A stretch of DNA of 64,000 nt. It comes from Bradyrhizobium nitroreducens. Its GTDB lineage: Bacteria > Pseudomonadota > Alphaproteobacteria > Rhizobiales > Xanthobacteraceae. Each line of letters begins with the position of its first letter. The stretch's first letter is position 1. The notes under the pieces are model-generated. The model saw nothing but the letters and a program-made list of their open reading frames with translations, did not search any database and had not been told where the DNA came from. Shown piece after piece: positions 8,423 to 18,616 of the stretch. Location of the stretch: positions 6,679,984-6,743,983 of the forward strand of contig NZ_LFJC01000003.1 in NCBI RefSeq assembly GCF_002776695.1. The letters run 5' to 3'. The translations under genes were made by a program, and so were the position numbers.

Positions 8423-10324
8423 CTACTGCTGGTTCGCGCCGGTCACTTGCGCGAAGGCGGCCTGATTAATGGTGGTCCCGATGTCGGTTTCAAGCTTGTT
8501 GACGTAGGCCGCAACCTGCTCCTCGGTCTGGGCACGGTCGAGGCTCTCCTTCAGCTTCTTGACTGCATCGGAGGCGGCATCGACCGGGGGATCGACGATG
8601 TCGGTGACGCGGTAGACGATCACCTCGGTGCCGCCGGTCACCGGCGTCTGGCCGACACCGTCCTTGGCGGCGCGGAAGGCGGCCGACACGACCGCCGCGG
8701 GCACGCTGGCGGGCGTGTCGTCGCGCTTGAAGCCGTTTGCGGTCTCGACCTTGGCGCCGATCGCTGTGGCTTCGTCGGCGAGCTTGCCGCCCGCTTCGAG
8801 CTTCTGCACGATCTCGGTCGCCTTGGCCTTCAGCTTGGCCGCGATCTGATCCTGGCGCCAGCGCGCCTCGACCTGGTCGCGGACCTCGTCGAGATTGCGG
8901 TCGCGCGAGGGCGTGATGGCGAGCACGTCGTACCAGACGTAGCCGCCCTTGAACGAGATCGAGTCGTTGTCGACGCCGACATCGGTGTTGAAAGCCTGCG
9001 AGACCACGTCGAGGCCTTGCGGAATGTTGGCGACCAGCTGGCCGTTCGGGGCGCGGCCGGAGCGGTCGACGGCGTCGATGGTCACGGCGGTGAGGCCGAG
9101 CTTCTGCGCCGCGTCGATCACGCTGGCGCCGCCGCCGCGCTCGTCTTCCATCTTGTCGCGAAGGTCGTTGACCTTGACGCGCGCACGCTCGGTGGCGAGC
9201 TCGCGCTTGATGTCGCCGGCAAGCTTCGCATAGTCGGCCTCGGCGCCCGGCTCGATCTTGTCGACCTTGACGATGGACGTGCCGAGCGCGCCCTGGATCG
9301 GCTGGCTGATCTCGCCGGCGGGAAGCGCGAAGGCGGCTTCGCCGACCGCAGCATCCAGCGAAGACTTGGTGACGAGGCCAAGGTCGACATCGGAGGCACT
9401 CAGCCCACGCTCCTTGCCGAGGTCCTCGAACGACATGCCGCCGACGAGACGCTCCCGGGCGGCCTGCGCTTCAGCGGCGTTGGGGAAGACGATCTGCTGG
9501 ATCTGGCGCTTCTCCGGCGTGCCGAGCCGGTCCTTGCGCTGCTCGAACACCTTCTTGGCGTCCTCGTCCGACACCTCGCTCCACTTGCCGATCTCTTCCG
9601 GTGAGACCACGACGAAGGAGATCTTGCGATATTCAGGCGCGCGGAACTGGACCTTGTGATCCTCGAAATAGGCCGCGAGCGCTTCGGGCGAGGGCGCGTC
9701 GATCTGGCCTGCCTGGGCGGCATCGAGCCTGACGAATTCGATGGTGCGCTGCTCGTTCTGGAAGCGCGTCAGCACGTCGAGCATGGTTTTCGGCGGCTCG
9801 AGGCCGGCGCCGATCGTGCCGGTGATCTGCCGGCGCAGCGACACCTTGCGCTGCTCGGCGACGTAGCGCTGCTCGGTATAGCCGAAATTGCGGATCATGG
9901 CCTGGAAGCGGTTCGCATCGAAATTGCCGCCGACGCCCTTGAAGTTGGGGTCGTTCATGATGACCTGGCGGATCTGGTCGTCGGACTGGCCGAGTCCGAG
10001 CCGGCGCGCCTCCTCGTCGAGGGCGGCTTCCGCGATGGTCTGCTGCAGCACCTGGCGGTCGAGGCCGAAGGCACGCGCCTGGTCGGGCGTCAGCGGACGG
10101 CCGAACTGGCGGCTGATCTGTTGCAGGCGGTCGGTGTAGATCTGACGGAACTCGTTCAGCGAAATCTCGGTGCTGCCGATCTTGGCCACCGTCGACTGCC
10201 CGAAGCCCTTGAAGATGTCGGCGATTCCCCAAATGCCGAAACTGACGATCAGCACGCCCATTACGATCGCCATAATGGTCTTGCCGACCCAGTTTGATGA
10301 GGCCTTGCGCATTCCTCGAAGCAT
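8423..10324 (-). CDS. PpiD-like membrane-anchored peptidylprolyl isomerase / periplasmic foldase
   Basis: The 633-residue protein starts with a basic segment and one membrane helix (about residues 12-34, IMAIVMGVLIVSFGIWGIADIF), followed by a SurA/PpiD-type N-terminal domain and a parvulin-like domain around residues 265-360 (PEKRQIQQIVFPNAAEAQAA). It should sit in the inner membrane facing the periplasm and help outer-membrane or secreted proteins fold. The ATG at 10324 (MLRGMRKASSNW) was chosen over the longer frame because it puts the membrane anchor at the N terminus. Parvulin domains in PpiD are often inactive, so isomerase activity is uncertain. Confidence 0.9.
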   Translation of the reverse strand: MLRGMRKASSNWVGKTIMAIVMGVLIVSFGIWGIADIFKGFGQSTVAKIGSTEISLNEFRQIYTDRLQQISRQFGRPLTPDQARAFGLDRQVLQQTIAEAALDEEARRLGLGQSDDQIRQVIMNDPNFKGVGGNFDANRFQAMIRNFGYTEQRYVAEQRKVSLRRQITGTIGAGLEPPKTMLDVLTRFQNEQRTIEFVRLDAAQAGQIDAPSPEALAAYFEDHKVQFRAPEYRKISFVVVSPEEIGKWSEVSDEDAKKVFEQRKDRLGTPEKRQIQQIVFPNAAEAQAARERLVGGMSFEDLGKERGLSASDVDLGLVTKSSLDAAVGEAAFALPAGEISQPIQGALGTSIVKVDKIEPGAEADYAKLAGDIKRELATERARVKVNDLRDKMEDERGGGASVIDAAQKLGLTAVTIDAVDRSGRAPNGQLVANIPQGLDVVSQAFNTDVGVDNDSISFKGGYVWYDVLAITPSRDRNLDEVRDQVEARWRQDQIAAKLKAKATEIVQKLEAGGKLADEATAIGAKVETANGFKRDDTPASVPAAVVSAAFRAAKDGVGQTPVTGGTEVIVYRVTDIVDPPVDAASDAVKKLKESLDRAQTEEQVAAYVNKLETDIGTTINQAAFAQVTGANQQ

Positions 10325-10483
10325 TTGGTCCAACTTGTTTTGGTCAGGAGGGGAACGGGAGCGCGTCTTAATGCAGATTCCGCAAAAGCGCGTCACCAAA
10401 TTGATCAATCATCATAAAGTGGCGGCTTTCCCCCCGCAACCTCAGGTCAGGCGACCGCTGGGAGCTGCGGTTAAAGCCCCCAA

Positions 10484-10545
10484 AGCGTTTTCCAGCGAAG
10501 TGGACCCCGGTTCGCGTCAGAAAACGCGTCAAAACAAGAATCTGG
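10484..10545 (+). repeat. Diverged, truncated copy of the 107-bp dispersed repeat
   Basis: The stretch matches bases of the full copies at 20151-20257 and 50087-50193 in the section from the AGCGAAGTGGA block to the CGTCAAAACAAGAATCT block, with several substitutions. The flanking hairpin arm and the terminal CTAGAGC inverted ends are missing. Confidence 0.85.
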
Positions 10546-10602
10546 AACTGCAGCAGGTCCTCTGCTAGCGCATGCGCAAACCTCATTTTGCTGGAAATTG
10601 AC

Positions 10603-11358
10603 ATGACCGACGCCATCCGCCCCCTGATCGCCGGCAATTGGAAAATGAACGGGCTGAAGGGCTCGACTGCCGAATTCGACGCCATGCTCAGCGGCGCGGC
10701 AGATGTGGCCGCCAAGGCCGATCTGCTGGTCTGCCCGCCGGCGACCCTGATCGCGGCCTTTGCCGACAAGGCGCGCGGCAAGAAGGTCGCGGTAGGCGCC
10801 CAGGATTGCCATCCCAAGGCCTCCGGCGCCCATACCGGCGATATCGCCGCCGAAATGCTGGCGGATGCGGGCGCGAGCGCCATCATCGTCGGCCATTCCG
10901 AGCGTCGCGCCGACCACGGCGAGGGCGATGCCCTGGTCCGGCTGAAGGCGGAGGCTGCCTGGCGTGCCGGGGCGACGGCGATCGTCTGCATCGGCGAAAC
11001 CCAAGCCCAGCGCGACGCCGGCCAGACCCTCGACATTCTACGCGGCCAGCTTGCCGGCTCGCTGCCCGATAGCTCGACCGCCGCCAACCTGATCGTGGCC
11101 TATGAGCCGGTCTGGGCGATCGGCACCGGCCTGACCCCGACCGCCCAGGATGTCGAGCAAATCCATGGATTTATCCGGGAACTCCTGACCTCCAGGTTCA
11201 AGGCCGATGGCGCCAGGATGCGCATCCTTTATGGCGGCTCGGTCAAGCCCTCGAACGCGGCCGAGCTGATGGCAGTCAAGAACGTCAACGGCGCCCTGGT
11301 CGGCGGCGCCAGCCTGAAAGCGGCTGATTTCCTTGCGATCGCGAAAGGGTGCCCCTAG
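10603..11358 (+). CDS. tpiA: Triosephosphate isomerase
   Basis: TpiA interconverts dihydroxyacetone phosphate and glyceraldehyde 3-phosphate. The 251-residue sequence carries all key motifs: GNWKMNG with the substrate-binding Lys, GHSERR with the electrophile His, and [11 protein letters not shown] with the catalytic Glu, then the phosphate-binding YGGSVKP. The ATG at 10603 was preferred to the TTG at 10588 because it starts the standard [13 protein letters not shown] sequence. The gene heads the tpiA-secG-pyrG run. Confidence 0.98.
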   Translation: MTDAIRPLIAGNWKMNGLKGSTAEFDAMLSGAADVAAKADLLVCPPATLIAAFADKARGKKVAVGAQDCHPKASGAHTGDIAAEMLADAGASAIIVGHSERRADHGEGDALVRLKAEAAWRAGATAIVCIGETQAQRDAGQTLDILRGQLAGSLPDSSTAANLIVAYEPVWAIGTGLTPTAQDVEQIHGFIRELLTSRFKADGARMRILYGGSVKPSNAAELMAVKNVNGALVGGASLKAADFLAIAKGCP

Positions 11359-11363
11359 CTAAT

Positions 11364-11414
11364 CCAAAGCTTTGGTTCGGGACCGATCGGGGGTGGCAAT
11401 ACCCCCTCCGATCG
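11364..11414 (+). terminator. Hairpins after tpiA, possible terminator or processing site
   Basis: A perfect 12-base palindrome (CCAAAGCTTTGG, 11364-11375) is followed by a stem-loop at 11384-11414 with outer arms CGATCGG and CCGATCG and an inner GGGT/ACCC pairing. There is no clear run of T after it, so intrinsic termination is uncertain. Confidence 0.45.
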
Positions 11415-11497
11415 TGTAACACCGCGCAACTTCAGGAAAACCCGCGAAGCGCGATCGGCCGCCGTCAGGCGCCGTCCGCTTGTGACGGAAGGGCACC

Positions 11498-11884
11498 ATG
11501 CAGACCGTTGTCATCGTCATCCACCTCATGATCGTCGCCGTCATGATCGGCGCCGTCCTGCTCCAGAAGTCGGAAGGCGGCGGCCTCGGCATGGGCGGCG
11601 GTGCGGGTTTCATGTCCAGCCGCGGCACCGCGAATCTGTTGACGCGGACCACCGCGATCCTGGCGGCGGGCTTCTTCCTCACCAGCATGTTCCTGTCCTG
11701 GCACGCGGGCTACAGCCGTGCGCCGTCCTCGATCATCGGCACGCCGGCCTCGCAGGGCCAGCCGGCCGGCGGATCGCCGGTCGCCCCGCCGACCTCGGGC
11801 GGCATCCTGGATTCGCTGAAGAAGGCCGACGAGCAGCAGCAGGCACCGGCCCCGACCGGCCCACAGGTGCCGCGCTCGCAATAA
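11498..11884 (+). CDS. secG: Preprotein translocase subunit SecG
   Basis: SecG is a small inner-membrane partner of SecY and SecE that assists SecA-driven protein export. The 128-residue protein has two membrane helices (about 2-20 and 50-70) with the conserved loop LLQKSEGGGLGMGGG and the SSRGTANLLTRTT segment between them. A Pro/Gly/Ala-rich tail follows, longer than in enteric SecG but usual in alphaproteobacteria. It lies between tpiA and pyrG, its typical position in this order. Confidence 0.97.
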   Translation: MQTVVIVIHLMIVAVMIGAVLLQKSEGGGLGMGGGAGFMSSRGTANLLTRTTAILAAGFFLTSMFLSWHAGYSRAPSSIIGTPASQGQPAGGSPVAPPTSGGILDSLKKADEQQQAPAPTGPQVPRSQ

Positions 11885-12038
11885 AGCAGGGGGGCCATGC
11901 AGGGCGGCTGCTACCGTCCTGCATCAAAGATCCCCATCAAGGCACTGTCACCACTCTTAGTTTTGGCTCACCCACAGGCCCGCAAAATCTTTGGGGCGGA
12001 ATACGAATCGCTTTGGCGAATCGAATTCGAGGGATTAG

Positions 12039-13682
<1,644 letters not shown>

Positions 13683-13687
13683 CCAGC

Positions 13688-13975
13688 TCAACTTGCTCTC
13701 TTGACCATCTTGCGCAACGCGGCGTCGATCTTCGATTGCCAGCCAGGGCCCTTCGCCTTGAAGTGTTGTACGACTTCGGGGCTGAGCCGGATCGACACTG
13801 GAATTTTGGTCGGAGCCTTCTGCGGCCCGCGCTTGCCGACCATGGAGGCGAGCTGACTCGGCTTCATGTCTCCCAGCCGGATGCCGGCCGGAAATTTGGT
13901 CGCCTTCGCGAAATCCTCTCGCGTCCACTCGGGGTTTTCCCGATCGATCGTCGATCGCTTAGCTTTCCGGGACAT
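13688..13975 (-). CDS. brnA: BrnA-type antitoxin and repressor
   Basis: The 95-residue protein has the BrnA layout: a charged N-terminal part (MSRKAKRSTIDRENPEWT) and a C-terminal ribbon-helix-helix (KIPVSIRLSPEVVQHFKAKGPGWQ). In characterised pairs BrnA binds and neutralises BrnT and represses the operon. Its start overlaps the 3' end of brnT by 17 bases, the usual toxin-first arrangement. Confidence 0.88.
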   Translation of the reverse strand: MSRKAKRSTIDRENPEWTREDFAKATKFPAGIRLGDMKPSQLASMVGKRGPQKAPTKIPVSIRLSPEVVQHFKAKGPGWQSKIDAALRKMVKRAS

Positions 13976-14219
13976 AGCGTTTCAATTCCTTGGCATGGGC
14001 ACGTCGCAGGCTGATTGGTCGATATCGATCGTCACGAATGGTGAACACCAGGCAATGCGCGACGCCATCGATGAACCCGTAAGCCCGATAGCGCGGATCG
14101 CCGTAGTCAAAAGGTTCGACGCTGACGATGGCTCGAACCTCCATATCCGACCAACGCGCGAGCGAGATGCCGTGCTTCGCGACATTGGCCGCATCTTTCG
14201 CTGGATCGAAATCGGCCAT
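13959..14219 (-). CDS. brnT: BrnT-type ribonuclease toxin
   Basis: The 86-residue sequence matches the BrnT family (DUF497): FDPAKDAANVAKHGISLA at the N terminus, then a beta-sheet core ending in YRPISLRRAHAKELKRY. BrnT toxins are RelE-fold ribonucleases that block translation. The ATG at 14219 gives the family start; the longer frame to 14372 adds unrelated sequence. The His, Arg and other residues of the family active site appear to be present, so the toxin is probably intact. A palindromic operator lies directly upstream. Confidence 0.9.
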   Translation of the reverse strand: MADFDPAKDAANVAKHGISLARWSDMEVRAIVSVEPFDYGDPRYRAYGFIDGVAHCLVFTIRDDRYRPISLRRAHAKELKRYVPES

Positions 14220-14223
14220 TTTT

Positions 14224-14235
14224 TCGTATATACGA
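14224..14235. promoter_or_regulatory. Perfect palindrome upstream of brnT, likely operator
   Basis: The 12-base perfect palindrome TCGTATATACGA begins five bases upstream of the brnT start codon. Its position suits autorepression by the BrnT-BrnA complex through the ribbon-helix-helix of BrnA. This is inferred from location and symmetry. Confidence 0.6.
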
Positions 14236-14307
14236 TTTGTGCGCCGCGGGGTCAATCGCGATGGTATCGTGGCTTCGTCGGACCGCAACCTGGGCCGGCG
14301 CTCTGCC

Positions 14308-14961
14308 TCAGGGCGCAAGGCTGCAGTCGCGCTCGGTCTCCCACCTCGCTTGCGTCGATACCTCCGGCGCAACCGATCCCGTGATCAGCTTCATCTGTGG
14401 CCGCCGCGTCAGCCTGTAGACGGCGGCGGGCGGCACGTTGAGCAAGGTGCGGTCCAGGAGCTTTGCGCGCAGGCCCAGCCGGTCGAGCACGGGCCGCGGC
14501 ACCGGGCAGCTCATGCCATAGGTGAACTGGTAGAAGGCGCCGCCGGGACGGACATAGCTGAACGCACCGCTGAGGATCGAGATCACCTTGCGCCTGCTCA
14601 TGTTCAGCAGCGGCAGGCCGCTCACCACCGCGCCGACGGGCGCGCCCTCATAAAGCCGCTCGGTCGCAAGCCGGCCTGCATCCATCCACAGCACGCGCGA
14701 GCCGGGAAAGCGCATCTGCAGGAGCTTCATGAAGTCGGAGCCGTATTCGATCAGCGTGAGGTCCTGCGGACGGACGCCGCGTTTGAGCAGCTTGTAGGTG
14801 AACGCGCCGGTGCCGGGACCGAGCTCGAGGATAGGTCCCGTCGTCGCACTGATCTCGCGGGTGATGAGATCGGCGAGCGCCGCACCCGATGGTGCGACCG
14901 CGCCGACCCGCCGCGGGGACGACATCCAGGACAGGAAGAACGAAAGAAAATCGTTGGGCAT
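14308..14961 (-). CDS. Phospholipid N-methyltransferase, Sinorhizobium PmtA type
   Basis: The 217-residue protein is a class I SAM-dependent methyltransferase with the motif LELGPGTGAFT and an upstream signature of rhizobial phospholipid methyltransferases (FLSWMSSPRRVGAVAPSGAALA). These enzymes methylate phosphatidylethanolamine toward phosphatidylcholine, a lipid important for symbiotic rhizobia. The ATG at 14961 (MPNDFLSFFLSW) was preferred to upstream in-frame starts. Bradyrhizobia have several pmt paralogues, so which step it catalyses cannot be told. It is a single gene transcribed away from the two-component system downstream of its start. Confidence 0.85.
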   Translation of the reverse strand: MPNDFLSFFLSWMSSPRRVGAVAPSGAALADLITREISATTGPILELGPGTGAFTYKLLKRGVRPQDLTLIEYGSDFMKLLQMRFPGSRVLWMDAGRLATERLYEGAPVGAVVSGLPLLNMSRRKVISILSGAFSYVRPGGAFYQFTYGMSCPVPRPVLDRLGLRAKLLDRTLLNVPPAAVYRLTRRPQMKLITGSVAPEVSTQARWETERDCSLAP

Positions 14962-15068
14962 GCGCACTCCGGATCTTGGTTGCACCTCAATTGGAGGCGC
15001 GGCGCATGCAGTGTCGCGGGAGCGCATTGCGACAGCATTGCGCTACGGGGCGCAAATACCAAATTGAA

Positions 15069-16454
15069 TCAGCTCTGCCGCACTTCCGGCAGCGTCATCC
15101 GGAAGCAGGCGCCGCCCTCCGGTCCGTCCGCGACCGAAACGTGGCCGCCATGCAGCTGCACGATCTCGCGCACCATGTTGAGGCCGAGGCCGGCGCCGCG
15201 ATCGAGCGGCGTCAGCCGGTAGAACGGCTCGAAGATCTGCTCGCGCTGATCGGCGGGAATGCCGGCGCCTTCGTCCGCGACCTCGATGCTCGCGGGCCTG
15301 CCGACGCGAATCCCGATCGTGCCGCGGCGCGGGCCGTGCTGGATTGCATTCTGCACGAGATTGGTCAGCGCGCGCTCCAGCGCCGCCGCATCGCCCATCG
15401 TCTCGATCGGTGTCGCCGGCGCGTCGAGCGCCAGCTCGTAGCCCGCGGCGATCGCCAGCGGCGCGAGATCGGCGGCGACGCCTTGCGCAACGGTGACGAG
15501 ATTGACGCGCGTGAAAGGATGGCCGCAGCGGTCGAGCCGCTGGATATCGAGCAATTGTTCGGCAAGCGTCGCCAGCCGCGCGGCATCCTCCATGAGACGG
15601 GTCTTGTCCGGCCCAGGGGCCAGTGACTCCAGCCGTGTGTTCAGGATCGCGATCGGTGTACGAAGCTCGTGCGCGGCATCCGCAACGAAGCGCTTGTGGC
15701 GGGCATAGCCCTGGTCGAGCCGCGCCAGCGCGTCGTTGATCGCGGTCACCAGCGGCATGACCTCCAGCGGAATCCGCTCTACCGGCAGCCGCGCGCCGCG
15801 CTGATGGATATCGATGCGCCTGGCCTCGTCCGCCGCGCTATCGAGCCCCCTGAACGCGCGGCGCACGATCATCGGCGTCGCGATGAACGTCGCCGTTCCC
15901 ATCAGCAACAGGCCGGGCAGGGCGAGGCCGAGGAACGCAAGGGATGTCATGAACAGCGCCTTGGCGCCGATCAGACGTCCTTGCGTCGCCGTGATGACCT
16001 GCACATTGCCGGCATCGGTGTCGACCCGCTTCAGCCGTGCCGCCGGCTTGCGGGGATCGTCCTCGAACATCTGCCAGCCGAGCCGCGCCTGGCTGATCTG
16101 GTCGAGGCCGTTGCCGATCGCGGCGAATTCGGCCGGCACGGTGCCTTCGCTCAGGATGCGACCCTGCCGGTCGCGCACAAGGAACCAGAGGTCGGGCGTC
16201 TCGCTGCGCAAGTGCTGCAGCTCGGCCGTCCGCCGCAAGGCCAGTCCGCCTTGTGCGTCGCGCATGAGCGCGCGCTGGACGACGTCGATGACACGGTCCT
16301 CGTCGCGCTCGGCGAGCACGAAGCCGGAGGCGCACAACGCTCCGACCACGACGGCGACAAGTGCAAGGAGCAGCGCGGCCTGGAGCGACAGCAGGCGCCA
16401 GCTCAGGCGCGAGCGCAGGCAATAGGGATCGTGGTGCGCGCTGATCGTGCTCAT
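15069..16454 (-). CDS. Sensor histidine kinase (OmpR-partner type)
   Basis: The 461-residue protein has a membrane helix near residues 22-45, a periplasmic sensor region, a second membrane helix around 165-190, a HAMP-like linker, and a HisKA/HATPase core with the H-box HELRTPIAILN, the N-box NLVQNAIQHG, and the G-boxes DEGAGIP and GAGLGLNMV. It should phosphorylate the response regulator encoded just upstream; the genes overlap by four bases (ATGA). The signal is not evident. Confidence 0.94.
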   Translation of the reverse strand: MSTISAHHDPYCLRSRLSWRLLSLQAALLLALVAVVVGALCASGFVLAERDEDRVIDVVQRALMRDAQGGLALRRTAELQHLRSETPDLWFLVRDRQGRILSEGTVPAEFAAIGNGLDQISQARLGWQMFEDDPRKPAARLKRVDTDAGNVQVITATQGRLIGAKALFMTSLAFLGLALPGLLLMGTATFIATPMIVRRAFRGLDSAADEARRIDIHQRGARLPVERIPLEVMPLVTAINDALARLDQGYARHKRFVADAAHELRTPIAILNTRLESLAPGPDKTRLMEDAARLATLAEQLLDIQRLDRCGHPFTRVNLVTVAQGVAADLAPLAIAAGYELALDAPATPIETMGDAAALERALTNLVQNAIQHGPRRGTIGIRVGRPASIEVADEGAGIPADQREQIFEPFYRLTPLDRGAGLGLNMVREIVQLHGGHVSVADGPEGGACFRMTLPEVRQS

Positions 16455-17125
16455 GGCAGCTTCTTCAGGAGGTAGCCGACACCGCGAATGCCGTGGATCT
16501 CGATGCCGGCGTCGGCGTCCGCGAGCTTTCGCCGGAGCCGCGAGACGTGCGTGTCGAGCGCGTTGGACTGGATCTCGTCGTCGAAATTGTAGACCGCCTC
16601 TTCCAGCGCCGAGCGCAGCACGGTCCGGCCCATGCGGCGGACCAGCGCTTCGAGCACCAGCAGCTCGCGGCGAGGCAGCTCGAACGGCACGCCGTCGATA
16701 CTGGCCTCGCGATGACTGAGGTCGAAGGCGAGGCGGCCGGCACGGATCACGTCAGGGGAGAGGCCCGCCGGCCGCCGCAGCACGGCGCGCAGCCGCGCCA
16801 GCAGCTCCTCGACTGCAAACGGCTTGGACAAATAATCGTCGGCGCCGCTGTCGAGCCCGGCGATGCGGTCGGCGAGCTCGCCCCGCGCAGTCAGGACGAT
16901 GATCGGCACGCCGTCGGCGCGCGCGCGGAGCTTTGGGATCAGGGCGAGGCCATCGCCGTCAGGAAGCTGGCGGTCGAGCAGGACGGCGGCATGGACGTCG
17001 GCCGAGATGGCCTCCTCCGCCTCGGCCAGCGTCGGGGCGTGGTCCACCACCATGTCGTAGCGCTTCAGCGCCGAGGCCAGGGCGCCGGCCATCTCCGCTT
17101 CATCCTCGACCAGCAAAATCCGCAT
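16451..17125 (-). CDS. OmpR-family response regulator
   Basis: The 224-residue protein has a receiver domain with the acidic pocket (LLVEDEAEM), the phospho-acceptor Asp in VLLDRQLPDG, the conserved Thr (VLTARG) and the Lys in LSKPF, then a winged-helix DNA-binding domain (NALDTHVSRLRRKL and GIRGVGYLL). The ATG at 17125 is the family start; the longer frame to 17683 runs through the divergent region. It is the first gene of the two-gene operon with the histidine kinase. Confidence 0.95.
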   Translation of the reverse strand: MRILLVEDEAEMAGALASALKRYDMVVDHAPTLAEAEEAISADVHAAVLLDRQLPDGDGLALIPKLRARADGVPIIVLTARGELADRIAGLDSGADDYLSKPFAVEELLARLRAVLRRPAGLSPDVIRAGRLAFDLSHREASIDGVPFELPRRELLVLEALVRRMGRTVLRSALEEAVYNFDDEIQSNALDTHVSRLRRKLADADAGIEIHGIRGVGYLLKKLP

Positions 17126-17314
17126 GTGACAGGCACCCAGGCTGCGACTGAGCCTTTGTAGCGGCCCGATCATTGCGGCAGCATTGCGGGAGTCCGGCGC
17201 GGCGCCGGACGCGCAAGCCATGCGCGGAGCGCCGCGGGGGGCGGCCGGTCCGGGCTCAAGACACCCTCGCGGGCAGCCGCTATAACCGCCGGACCTGTTC
17301 AGGGAGGAACATGA

Positions 17315-17641
17315 ATGATCTACGAAATGCGCGTTTATCGCTGCGTGCCCGGCCGCCTGCCGGCGCTGTTGAAGCGGTTCGAGACCGCCACGCTGAAGAT
17401 CTGGGAGAAGCACGGCATCAAGCAGGCCGGCTTCTTCACGACCTTGATCGGCGAATCCAACCAGGAGCTGACCTATTTCCTCGCCTGGGAGTCGCTTGCC
17501 GAGCGCGAGACGAAGTGGGGCAAGTTCATGACCGATCCGGACTGGATCAAAGCACGCGCGGAGAGCGAAGCGGACGGCCAGATCGTCGGCAATATCGTCA
17601 GCCAGATCCTGACGCCGACTGCCTTCTCGGCCGTGAAGTAG
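17315..17641 (+). CDS. NIPSNAP family protein
   Basis: The 108-residue protein starts with MIYEMRVYRCVPGRLPALL, typical of NIPSNAP ferredoxin-like alpha/beta barrels, and contains the conserved LTYFLAWESLAERE segment. Members are small cytosolic proteins with no agreed biochemical role in bacteria. It is divergent from the response regulator gene and lies about 125 bases ahead of kdsA. Confidence 0.9.
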   Translation: MIYEMRVYRCVPGRLPALLKRFETATLKIWEKHGIKQAGFFTTLIGESNQELTYFLAWESLAERETKWGKFMTDPDWIKARAESEADGQIVGNIVSQILTPTAFSAVK

Positions 17642-17767
17642 GAATCTGCCGCGGCAAGGGCGGCGCCGGCAGCCCCGGCGCAACCCTGATATTCGGATGG
17701 CCTGGGCCGAATAGGGTTGATCCGACCCTCGTGGCGGCTATGGTCGCGCCGAAACGAGGGATTTGTC

Positions 17768-18616
17768 TTGAGCTCTTCGCATTCAGCGGCGCCGGTCGTC
17801 ACCATCGGAAAGGTCAAGTTCGGCAACGATCTGCCGATCTCGATCATTGCCGGACCATGCCAGCTCGAAAGCCGCCAGCATGCGCTGGAGGTCGCCTCCG
17901 CGCTGAAGGAGATCGCGGCGCGGCTGAACATCGGCCTCGTCTACAAGACCTCGTTCGACAAGGCCAACCGCACCAGCGCGTCCGCGGCGCGCGGCCTGGG
18001 TCTTGCGCAGTCGCTGCCGATCTTCGCCGAAATCCGCTCCTCGCTCGGTCTGCCTGTCCTGACCGACGTGCACGAGGCCACGCAATGTGCCGAGGTGGCG
18101 CAGGCCGTGGACATCTTGCAGATTCCTGCCTTCCTGTGCCGGCAGACCGATCTGCTGCTGGCGGCGGCTGCGACCGGCAAGGTCGTCAACGTCAAGAAGG
18201 GGCAATTCCTGGCGCCGTGGGACATGGCGAACGTCGTCGCGAAGATCACCAGCGCCAACAATCCCAACGTGCTCGTCACCGAGCGCGGGGTGTCGTTCGG
18301 CTACAACACGCTGGTCTCCGACATGCGCGCGCTGCCGATCCTGGCACGCACCACCGGTGCGCCCGTGATCTTCGATGCCACCCATTCGGTGCAGCAGCCG
18401 GGCGGGAAGGGTGCCTCGTCGGGCGGTGAGCGCGAATTCGTGCCGGTGCTCGCACGCGCGGCGGTTGCCGTCGGCGTTGCCGGCGTCTTCATCGAGACCC
18501 ATCCCGATCCCGACCGCGCGCCTTCGGACGGACCCAACATGGTGCCGCTGCGCGAGTTCGAAGGGCTGATCGCCAGGTTGATGGCGTTCGACGCGCTGGC
18601 AAAGAACCCGCGCTGA
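17768..18616 (+). CDS. kdsA: 2-dehydro-3-deoxyphosphooctonate aldolase (KDO 8-P synthase)
   Basis: KdsA joins arabinose 5-phosphate and phosphoenolpyruvate to make KDO 8-phosphate for lipopolysaccharide. The 282-residue sequence has [11 protein letters not shown], the [11 protein letters not shown] loop, and [11 protein letters not shown]. The TTG at 17768 is chosen as start because it follows a GAGGG ribosome-binding site at suitable spacing and gives the usual [18 protein letters not shown] start; an in-frame ATG at 17717 would add 17 untypical residues. The stop overlaps the ATG of the next gene by one base. Confidence 0.95.
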   Translation: MSSSHSAAPVVTIGKVKFGNDLPISIIAGPCQLESRQHALEVASALKEIAARLNIGLVYKTSFDKANRTSASAARGLGLAQSLPIFAEIRSSLGLPVLTDVHEATQCAEVAQAVDILQIPAFLCRQTDLLLAAAATGKVVNVKKGQFLAPWDMANVVAKITSANNPNVLVTERGVSFGYNTLVSDMRALPILARTTGAPVIFDATHSVQQPGGKGASSGGEREFVPVLARAAVAVGVAGVFIETHPDPDRAPSDGPNMVPLREFEGLIARLMAFDALAKNPR

